This document shows positions 1 to 5,432 of a DNA stretch of 15,762 nt, one piece after another. Each line of letters starts with the position of its first letter. Position 1 is the stretch's first letter. Made by a program: the position numbers and the translations under genes. The stretch is taken from NCBI GenBank assembly GCA_947479075.1, contig CANJZR010000018.1, forward strand, positions 1 to 15,762, in the 5' to 3' direction. A model generated the notes under the pieces. It searched no databases. It was not told the origin of the DNA and saw nothing but the letters and a program-made list of their open reading frames with translations. This stretch comes from Planctomycetaceae bacterium. Its GTDB lineage: Bacteria; Planctomycetota; Planctomycetia; Planctomycetales; Planctomycetaceae.

Positions 1-687
1 ATTCACCCAGAGATCCCATCGACGGATGTGAGCCAACTCATGGGCGATCACCGCCTCCAATACCTCGGGAGTCAATTGAGTGAGCCAGGACACCGGCAGA
101 AGCACGACTGGCCGAAAGAAGCCAACAGCCACGGCTTGGCCAACTCTCGTGCTGATCAATACGCGTTTGCCAATGGGGACTCCCATACGTTCGCCTAGCC
201 TGCAAGAAATGCCCTCCAGCTGGTCTGACAGAGGCTGAGCGTTTGTACGAATCCAGAGTGTGAAGCAATATCCGAATAGCAGCCTTGCCGTGAAAATCAG
301 GACGCCTCCCAACCATGAAAACATGATCGCACGTTGAATCTCAGGGCCGTGAAAGAATGCAAAAACTTGATTCACCTCAGCCATCACCGCTTTGCCATCA
401 GCCTGAGTATGAGCCAGGACGGCACTTGTGCTCACAGTGGTCCCAATGGCATGGATTGGGGCGAGACTTCGCTGATGCCATATGATCGTCAGCAGAGGAG
501 CAAGGCCCATCAATACGAGCGTTGTTACAGACATCAGGTAACGGATTTGGACCGACCTGATTCTGATCAGCCTCACAGCAAAGAACAACATCAAGGAAAG
601 TACAGTTCCCTGCCAGACGAAATGGGCTAATGCTGCCGTCAGCACGTCTGCAATCTGAGGGGGAAATCGATCCGAGACAAAGCTCAT
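1..687 (-). CDS. M56-family (BlaR1/MecR1-like) membrane peptidase, 3' part outside the window
   Basis: This is the N-terminal 229 codons of a membrane metallopeptidase that continues past the left edge. Reading from the ATG at 687, the protein begins MSFVSDRFPP and carries a first membrane segment around the HFVWQGT stretch (about residues 22-40). A second follows at about 48-70 and a third near 125-145. The zinc motif HELAH lies at residues 216-220, in the context VIAHELAHIRRWDLWVN, which is diagnostic of M56/BlaR1 peptidases. Family knowledge: such proteins sense a signal and trigger loss of the partner BlaI repressor. Its ATG overlaps the blaI stop codon (ATGA), so the two genes are translationally coupled. 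The sensor part of the protein is not visible, and no beta-lactamase gene is adjacent, so the signal is unknown. Family assignment is firm; function in signalling is inferred. Confidence 0.9.
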   Translation of the reverse strand, partial: MSFVSDRFPPQIADVLTAALAHFVWQGTVLSLMLFFAVRLIRIRSVQIRYLMSVTTLVLMGLAPLLTIIWHQRSLAPIHAIGTTVSTSAVLAHTQADGKAVMAEVNQVFAFFHGPEIQRAIMFSWLGGVLIFTARLLFGYCFTLWIRTNAQPLSDQLEGISCRLGERMGVPIGKRVLISTRVGQAVAVGFFRPVVLLPVSWLTQLTPEVLEAVIAHELAHIRRWDLWVN

Positions 688-1079
688 TGCTTGGGCCTCC
701 CGCTCTCGTATTCCTCGATTGCTTTTCGAATCAGATCGAGTTCTTCTGGGGATGGCTTTGATTGATCGAGAACCTGGGTCACCAGGAGTGATGCCGATCC
801 CTCAAAGGCTCGCCCCAGCAGATTGCCGACAATTTTCCCCAAGGTCTTTTCTCGTGGGCGTTTGGCCGAATAGAGAAAGGCCCGTCCTTTGGGGTCTCGG
901 ATTGCCAGTCCTTTGTCGGCCATAATGTTGAGCAGGCTCATCACAGAGGTGTAGGCTCGTTTTCGTTTGGCATTGAGCACCAAGAGAACGTCTCGCACTG
1001 TACTGGGGCCTCGATCCCAGAGAACTTTCAAAATCTCCAATTCGCCTTCTGTTGGCGTCTCTTGCGGTCGTCTTGCCAT
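684..1079 (-). CDS. BlaI/MecI/CopY-family transcriptional repressor
   Basis: A 131-residue winged-helix repressor, close to the usual family length of about 120-130. The DNA-binding domain spans roughly residues 8-72. It opens with the family pattern PTEGELEILKVLWDRGPSTV and contains a recognition-helix region YTSVMSLLNIMADKGL (43-58) and a wing around DPKGRAFLY. The C-terminal half (about 77-127) is the dimerisation region that M56 partners act on in characterised systems. The gene is first in a two-gene unit with the M56 peptidase, with a 4-nt ATGA overlap. The start ATG at 1079 has no strong Shine-Dalgarno. A promoter carrying a dyad lies 46-73 nt upstream, so autorepression is likely. The gene is named blaI or mecI in other organisms; no symbol is given because drug-resistance function is not shown. 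Confidence 0.93.
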   Translation of the reverse strand: MARRPQETPTEGELEILKVLWDRGPSTVRDVLLVLNAKRKRAYTSVMSLLNIMADKGLAIRDPKGRAFLYSAKRPREKTLGKIVGNLLGRAFEGSASLLVTQVLDQSKPSPEELDLIRKAIEEYESGRPKQ

Positions 1080-1124
1080 CGTGCCAGCCCATTTTGAGTC
1101 CAGTGGTTAAAGCCACGCACGGAC

Positions 1125-1152
1125 AATCTACTAAACAAACAGTAGATGTCAA
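1125..1152 (-). promoter_or_regulatory. Promoter of the blaI-M56 unit with overlapping operator dyad
   Basis: On the minus strand a perfect -35 box TTGACA (1152-1147) is followed after 16 nt by TAGATT (1130-1125) as the -10. Between and over these boxes lies a perfect 7-bp inverted repeat, ATCTACT (1126-1132) and AGTAGAT (1141-1147), with an 8-nt spacer. Allowing one extra base, the symmetry extends outward through GAC (1122-1124) and GTC (1148-1150). A further AGTAGA half-site sits at 1163-1168, 22 bp from the inner one. BlaI-family repressors bind dyads built on TACT/AGTA-like half-sites that overlap their own promoter, so this is the expected autoregulatory operator. The boxes are directly seen; binding is inferred. 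Confidence 0.7.
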
Positions 1153-1315
1153 CGGGTGAATTAGTAGAACGTCAGAGTGAGTGGCGGCTAGGCGTTCAGA
1201 ATCATCGACAGGAGGTACCGGAGGACCGCATTGGGGGGCTATCGGTGTGCCTTGGCACAGGCGGCGACACCACCATGTAGCTACAATTTTCGTCGCTGTT
1301 AGTACGCTCCTTCGT

Positions 1316-2089
1316 CTACTCCGATACCTTCCGGCTCAGTACTTCCAACGGTAGTAACGGGCACCCCGGTTTTGGTTCGACCAGCAGCAGGGCTTCGGCG
1401 TGTTCGACGCCGCATTCCTGGCCACGGCGCAGCTGCATCGGGGCGTGGTGATCGGCCCAGATGGTGTCGGGCTTCTGGCTGGTGTGACGCATCAGGGCCT
1501 GGAACTTCTGATCTTTGACCGGGCCGATATCGATGTACTGGTTGGGGGTGAAGGCGAGCGTCTGGTGCCCGGCGTTCACCTCGAAGTAGTACAGGTTCCA
1601 GCCTCCCTGCCGCTGGTAGTTCCGCCAGACGAGCGTGCTGATGGCCTCATGATCGGGATGCGTGTCGACGGGCCAGTGCGTCAGCACGATGTCGGGCTTC
1701 TGTTCCGCCAGCAGCTTCGTGAATTTCTCCAGAGTCGGCTGATCGGCGTAGAACTCACTCGCGGCATACTCCAAGAACACCGGCTTGGCATTCAGGATCG
1801 CACACGCAGCTGCAGCCTCCTCTTGCCGGACTTCTTTCTCGGGGCGTTCGAAGTACGTCCGTCCCGTCCTAAACGTCACCGCGTACACCACCGTGACATC
1901 GTGTCCCGCCCTGGTCAGCAGAGAGATCGTCCCGCCGACGCCCGACTCGGGATCATCCGGGTGAGCCCCGCAGACGAGGATCTTAAGCTTTGGGGCGAAG
2001 GCGGGCTCGTCCGCGTGAACCTGCGACGCCACGAACCCGACGAGCAGGGCAGCTAGTACTACGGCTATGTGTCCCGGTTGACGCATCAT
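1316..2089 (-). CDS. Exported PIG-L (LmbE-like) family deacetylase
   Basis: A 257-residue zinc-dependent N-acetyl hydrolase of the PIG-L/LmbE family, which removes acetyl groups from N-acetylated sugars or related small molecules. Residues 1-26 form a signal peptide (hydrophobic core IAVVLAALLVGFVASQ, cleavage likely after VHA). The core begins KILVCGAHPDD, with the metal-binding AHPDD at 42-46. The second metal motif, DTHPDH, is at 142-147. Two adjacent start codons exist, at 2089 and 2086; a GGAG just upstream fits the second slightly better. The reading frame stays open to about 2359, but that extension would overlap the upstream phosphatase gene and bury the signal peptide, so it was rejected. 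The phosphatase gene lies 178 nt upstream on the same strand, and hairpins in the gap may separate the two transcripts. The substrate is not predictable. Confidence 0.9.
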   Translation of the reverse strand: MMRQPGHIAVVLAALLVGFVASQVHADEPAFAPKLKILVCGAHPDDPESGVGGTISLLTRAGHDVTVVYAVTFRTGRTYFERPEKEVRQEEAAAACAILNAKPVFLEYAASEFYADQPTLEKFTKLLAEQKPDIVLTHWPVDTHPDHEAISTLVWRNYQRQGGWNLYYFEVNAGHQTLAFTPNQYIDIGPVKDQKFQALMRHTSQKPDTIWADHHAPMQLRRGQECGVEHAEALLLVEPKPGCPLLPLEVLSRKVSE

Positions 2090-2129
2090 GCTCTCCGACT
2101 CACGTATGCCCACTGGAATACTCCCGAAT

Positions 2130-2151
2130 GAACAGACAGGTATGTCTGTTC
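2130..2151. repeat. Hairpin-forming palindromic element, copy 1
   Basis: Perfect 9-bp arms, GAACAGACA and TGTCTGTTC, flank a GGTA loop. The element lies between the phosphatase and PIG-L genes, 41 nt upstream of the PIG-L start. Its minus-strand core, ACAGACATACCTGTC, differs at one base from the element at 4233-4246 and the preceding base, so this looks like a member of a dispersed family rather than a chance hairpin. It could act as an attenuator or RNA-processing site. Confidence 0.6.
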
Positions 2152-2170
2152 CACTGTCGTACTGGGGGGG

Positions 2171-2194
2171 GGGACAGACATTCTTTTCTGTCCC
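2171..2194. repeat. Hairpin-forming palindromic element, copy 2, preceded by a G10 run
   Basis: Perfect 8-bp arms, GGGACAGA (2171-2178) and TCTGTCCC (2187-2194), flank the loop CATTCTTT. The left half, GGACAGACATTC, is identical to the element at 4230-4241. An uninterrupted run of ten G residues (2164-2173) runs into the left arm. In the direction of the two minus-strand genes this hairpin comes just after the phosphatase stop, so it could help end or process that transcript. No T-tract follows, so it is not a standard intrinsic terminator. Confidence 0.6.
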
Positions 2195-2267
2195 GAGTGA
2201 GAATGAATTCTGGATCCGCTCCCGTGGTAGGCCTGCACTCAAGCGGATGTTTCCCCCTACGAGAAGC

Positions 2268-3542
2268 CTACCCCCTGCGAGCCGGTCGCTTGTTCGTCGT
2301 AACGCATACGTCGGCGATTTTACCAGACTCTTCGACAGCCACATGGAACCGCTGCTCACCTTCCAGACGGTGAGTCGTCATGTGATAGGTCGGGTTGAAC
2401 GCCGCCAGGTACGGACGGTGTTCCGCCGACTTGGGCATCCGCAGCTTGCCCCACGATCCGTCACCCAGATAGAGCACGCCGTTCTTGTCCTTCATCCCGT
2501 TGGTCAACGGATGGGTCCGCTTGAACGCATGGTCGTGATGCTCCAGCACGACATCCACGTTGTAACGTTCAAAGAGCGGCGACCAGTGCTGACGCTGTTC
2601 CTCGCCGGTCCCAAACTTACCCTCAGCTCCGGTCGGAACGCGGATCGAGGGATAGGCCGGGACGTGATTGGCCACAATCAGGTGGGGCCGCGACTGCCGC
2701 TCGGCCAAGGTCTTGGCGAGCCAGTCGGTCTGCTCGCCCGCGATCGGGGCAATGTGTCCCGAGTCGAGCATGACCAGACTCAGATAATCCCCGATATCGA
2801 GTACCCCGAACGTCTTCTCGGGATAGAACCCGTCAAACACGCTCAGGTATTGTGGTGCGTTCTCTCGTTGGCCTTTGTACCCGCCATTCACCTCGTGATT
2901 GCCAATGCCACCGAGCATCGGAATCAGTCGCCCCTTCACATCGACCATGTGAGCCCGGTAGTTTCGCAAGTACTGCGTGAATGTCTCGGGAGACCGCCCG
3001 TTGTCATAGGCCAGGTCACCCATGATCAGAGCAAAGTAGGGCTCCTGCTTCGCAGCCAGCACGTTGGTGTTAATTGCATGCACATCGATTCCGGCATCGC
3101 CACCTGTGACAAACTGAATCGTGTTCGTGGCCTTGGCAGGCATCGTGCGGAAGCGCAGCGTCGGCTCTATACCGCCGATCTGAAACTGATATTCGGTCCC
3201 GGGACGCAGACCCCGGATGTGGCAGCGATGTACCTTGAGGTCGGTATTCGGATAGGGCTTAAGCACGGTCGAAGCGATCTGCCAGATCGGCGAATCAACG
3301 GTTGCATACTGAACCGACGTGTCGGTATTGGTCGCCGGTCCGACCCATTGGACAGTCATCGTCGTGGTCGGGTCTTCCTGCCAGGTGAGAAACAGCGTGT
3401 CAGGTCCCTGCACGGCCGGACTCGCCGGAGCAACTGGCTTCACTCCCCCCGTATCCGCCGCCCACGAACGTGAAGCAAATGAGAACGCAGCTGCCCCGGA
3501 GAGAGCTGCCCCAAAAAACGAACGGCGATCGATGCGAGCCAT
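2268..3542 (-). CDS. Tat-exported purple acid phosphatase-like metallophosphoesterase
   Basis: A 424-residue calcineurin-like phosphoesterase. The N-terminus carries a twin-arginine signal (RIDRRSFFG, residues 4-11, then an alanine-rich hydrophobic stretch and SWA at 26-28), so it should be exported folded. Residues about 45-135 resemble the fibronectin-type beta domain of purple acid phosphatases (LTWQEDPTTTMTVQWVG, then LRPGTEYQFQIGG). The catalytic domain has the metal ligands in order: GGDAG (147-151), GDLAYDNG (175-182), GNHE (214-217), NHVP (292-295) and HHDH (335-338). These motifs predict a two-metal centre hydrolysing phosphomonoesters or similar. The ATG at 3542 was chosen; the frame can be read two codons further to a TTG but nothing supports it. 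The Shine-Dalgarno is weak. A dyad at 3577-3592 lies just upstream. The substrate is unknown. Confidence 0.92.
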   Translation of the reverse strand: MARIDRRSFFGAALSGAAAFSFASRSWAADTGGVKPVAPASPAVQGPDTLFLTWQEDPTTTMTVQWVGPATNTDTSVQYATVDSPIWQIASTVLKPYPNTDLKVHRCHIRGLRPGTEYQFQIGGIEPTLRFRTMPAKATNTIQFVTGGDAGIDVHAINTNVLAAKQEPYFALIMGDLAYDNGRSPETFTQYLRNYRAHMVDVKGRLIPMLGGIGNHEVNGGYKGQRENAPQYLSVFDGFYPEKTFGVLDIGDYLSLVMLDSGHIAPIAGEQTDWLAKTLAERQSRPHLIVANHVPAYPSIRVPTGAEGKFGTGEEQRQHWSPLFERYNVDVVLEHHDHAFKRTHPLTNGMKDKNGVLYLGDGSWGKLRMPKSAEHRPYLAAFNPTYHMTTHRLEGEQRFHVAVEESGKIADVCVTTNKRPARRG

Positions 3543-3576
3543 GATCAAACTCGTGGGTCAATGGAGAATGGTAAAT

Positions 3577-3592
3577 GTACGAGTCATCGTAC
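3577..3592. promoter_or_regulatory. Perfect short dyad upstream of the phosphatase gene
   Basis: GTACGA and TCGTAC (6-bp arms, loop GTCA) lie 35-50 nt upstream of the phosphatase ATG on its 5' side, within the 251-bp divergent intergenic region shared with the cupin gene. It could be an operator or a 5'-leader hairpin. No convincing promoter boxes were found beside it, so the role is open. Confidence 0.3.
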
Positions 3593-3737
3593 TCGGGACA
3601 TAAACTTCTCAACAGACAGAGAGCGTTTTTCTCCTGGGACTCACAAGCCCTAAGCCAATCGAAACAATCATTGACACAATCACCGCCGAAACGCACGCTA
3701 TGCCGCAAGGCCGGGTCTGTCGAGACATTGTCAGGGC

Positions 3738-3765
3738 CGATACATCCTGAAGGAAGCTTGTATCG
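3738..3765. promoter_or_regulatory. Operator-like inverted repeat upstream of the cupin gene
   Basis: Half-sites CGATACA (3738-3744) and TGTATCG (3759-3765) are perfect inverted copies with their centres 21 bp apart, which is two helical turns, and end 28 nt before the cupin start. This geometry is typical of sites for dimeric regulators. No regulator gene is adjacent, so the binder is unknown. Confidence 0.35.
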
Positions 3766-3793
3766 AACCTCCGTTGAACCAGAGAGATGACTG

Positions 3794-4189
3794 ATGGCTA
3801 TGTTCCAGACTATGCGGCTTCCGGTGGCTCCGCTCGATACTGCAGCGGACGGAACGGATGTGCGGCCTTTATTGCAGCTCAGCGGCGGGAGCATGGCTCA
3901 CTTCGAGTTGCGGTCAGGGGCCGTGTCGAAGGCTGTCACTCATCGTACGGTCGAGGAGATCTGGTACTTCCTCGGGGGACGCGGTGAGATGTGGCGGAAA
4001 CAGGGCGACCACGAAGAGATTGTCCCTGTTGAGGCGAGTGTTTCGGTCACGACTCCACGGGGGACGCAGTTCCAGTTTCGTTCATTCGGCGATGAGCCGC
4101 TTACGTTTGTTTTGATTACGATGCCTCCCTGGCCGGGACCGGATGAGGTCTATGAAGTCCCGGGCAAGTGGGTGCCAACCGTCGGGTGA
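3794..4189 (+). CDS. Small single-domain cupin protein
   Basis: A 131-residue cytosolic protein with a cupin beta-barrel core at about residues 32-112. Cupin motif 1 is recognisable as HRTVEEIWYFLGGRGEMW (50-67), giving candidate metal ligands His50 and Glu54 or Glu55. Motif 2 appears as TPRGTQFQFRSFGDEPL (87-103); the histidine normally found after the PxG turn is replaced by Gln92, so the metal site is probably incomplete or unusual. Family members include dioxygenases, isomerases and sugar- or ligand-binding regulators, and nothing here selects among them. The ATG at 3794 has GAGA eight nt upstream; an in-frame ATG at 3800 is possible. An ATG at 3787 is in another frame. The bestrophin-like gene follows 224 nt downstream on the same strand, probably as a separate unit. 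Confidence 0.8.
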   Translation: MAMFQTMRLPVAPLDTAADGTDVRPLLQLSGGSMAHFELRSGAVSKAVTHRTVEEIWYFLGGRGEMWRKQGDHEEIVPVEASVSVTTPRGTQFQFRSFGDEPLTFVLITMPPWPGPDEVYEVPGKWVPTVG

Positions 4190-4229
4190 CCGTTTTCGCA
4201 CGAGCATCTGGCCCGCCTCCTTTTCAATA

Positions 4230-4246
4230 GGACAGACATTCCTGTC
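4230..4246. repeat. GACAG-type palindromic element, copy 3
   Basis: GACAG (4231-4235) and CTGTC (4242-4246) flank ACATTC, preceded by a G at 4230. It shares GGACAGACATTC exactly with the element at 2172-2183 and nearly all of its length with the minus strand of the element at 2130-2151. It sits in the gap after the cupin gene and before the bestrophin-like gene. Confidence 0.55.
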
Positions 4247-4413
4247 GATTTTGATCCGTTTTCGTCGCCGGATCCTCGTTCAGCCATAACGCCGTGGCAA
4301 CTTCGGCCCGTTTCATGACATCCCACTGGACGAACTGACAAACGGTTGTTTCAATGTGCCCCGTCGCAGCTGGCTCGCCTGCGGCCACTGGCGGCATTCA
4401 CGGAACGTGCTTG

Positions 4414-5304
4414 ATGATCTATTACGACCGGCTGAACTGGCGGAAGACTGTTTTTTCACTGCGAGGCACAGCTCTTCAGAAAGCTCTGCTGCGAATCCTG
4501 CTGGCTGTGCTGTTTGCCACCGTGATCCAGGCGGCCTACCGTGAAGGGGTCTACCACGTCGCCTGGATGAAGACGTTCGTAGGACTCGACCCGACCAGCC
4601 ACGCCGTGCTGGGGTCATTGCTTGGTTTTCTTATCGTGTTTCGGATGAACGCCTCCAATGCCCGCTACTGGGAAGGGAGGGCACTCTGGGGCCAGATCAT
4701 CAATTGCAGTCGCAATCTCGCTCGAGCTGGGATTGAATACACCAACGGCGGAGAAGAGCTGGCAAATCTGATCATCGGGTACACCATCTGCCTGCGCCGA
4801 TCTCTGCAAGGCGATAATGATACGTTCGAAGCGGATCGCTTCCTGCCCGATGACGTTCTGCATGACGCCAAACTGTTTAGTAACAAGCCCGTTGCGATCG
4901 CCGCCGCCATCACCGAATGGATCGCCCAGTACCGCCGCAACGGACAGCTGGACCCACAACTTGTTCGGCACTGCGAAAACGAGCTGTCGCGGCTTGTGGA
5001 TGCCCAGGGGGGCTGTGAGCGAATTCTGAAAACGCCGCTGCCGTTCGTCTATGTGGTGATGATCAAGCAGCTGATTCTGGTCTATCTGGCCACGCTGCCC
5101 ATCGCCTTGTGCGACCGGATTGGTTGGTGGACACCGTTACTGGTCGCCATCGTGTCTCTCGGTCTGTTCGGCATGGAGGAGGCCAGCGTCGAGATCGAAA
5201 ACCCGTTCTCGAAAGACGACAACTGCCTCGACATGGAGTCCTACACCGTCACCATCGCCCGCGACTTGGGCCAGATGGTGGCGAGAAAGGCGCGGTTGGG
5301 ATGA
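4414..5304 (+). CDS. Bestrophin-family (UPF0187-type) ion channel protein
   Basis: A 296-residue integral membrane protein of the bacterial bestrophin family, whose members form pentameric ion channels. Family marks are FRMNASNARYWEGRALWG (76-93), RILKTPLPFVYV (203-214) and the conserved EIENPF (260-265). Hydrophobic segments fall at about 22-41, 63-77, 208-234 and 238-255, consistent with four membrane helices. The start at 4414 (MIYYDRLNW) matches the usual family N-terminus and has GGAA eight nt upstream. An in-frame ATG at 4354 would add 20 residues of low-hydrophobicity sequence without a ribosome binding site and was not used. Ion selectivity cannot be read from sequence. The gene is convergent with the double hydrolase gene. 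Confidence 0.93.
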   Translation: MIYYDRLNWRKTVFSLRGTALQKALLRILLAVLFATVIQAAYREGVYHVAWMKTFVGLDPTSHAVLGSLLGFLIVFRMNASNARYWEGRALWGQIINCSRNLARAGIEYTNGGEELANLIIGYTICLRRSLQGDNDTFEADRFLPDDVLHDAKLFSNKPVAIAAAITEWIAQYRRNGQLDPQLVRHCENELSRLVDAQGGCERILKTPLPFVYVVMIKQLILVYLATLPIALCDRIGWWTPLLVAIVSLGLFGMEEASVEIENPFSKDDNCLDMESYTVTIARDLGQMVARKARLG

Positions 5305-5325
5305 AACAGGCGGAGCGATTTAGTG

Positions 5326-5364
5326 CCACCGGTGGGCAAGTTGAACTTGGTGGTGATGTCCACC
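5326..5364. other. Paired short palindromes in a convergent gap
   Basis: Between the converging bestrophin and hydrolase genes there is a 10-bp palindrome CCACCGGTGG (5326-5335) followed by GGTGG (5349-5353) and CCACC (5360-5364) with a TGATGT loop. The position would suit a two-way transcription end, but there is no T-tract on either strand. Confidence 0.25.
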
Positions 5365-5432
5365 GTGAATCCAATCTCTGGTGACAACGCACACCGCGAG
5401 ATTCCAATGCTGACCGTCCATCGCGAAACCGC

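Noticed and set aside
1246..1259. Short hairpin TGTGC-CTTG-GCACA between the PIG-L and blaI genes, considered as a terminator
   Set aside because: Only five pairs, and no T-tract follows on either strand.
1400..2056. A 218-codon plus-strand frame opposite the PIG-L gene
   Set aside because: The PIG-L frame has both metal motifs and a signal peptide; the opposite frame has none.
2090..2359. Extended start for the PIG-L gene
   Set aside because: It would overlap the phosphatase coding end, translate through two palindromes and place the signal peptide inside the protein.
2088..3473. A 461-codon open frame on the plus strand, antisense to the phosphatase gene
   Set aside because: It mirrors a gene with complete metallophosphoesterase motifs; its translation has no recognisable domain and its composition is that of an antisense shadow in high-GC DNA.
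4354..4413. Earlier ATG for the bestrophin-like gene
   Set aside because: No ribosome binding site, and the added 20 residues do not resemble the family N-terminus.
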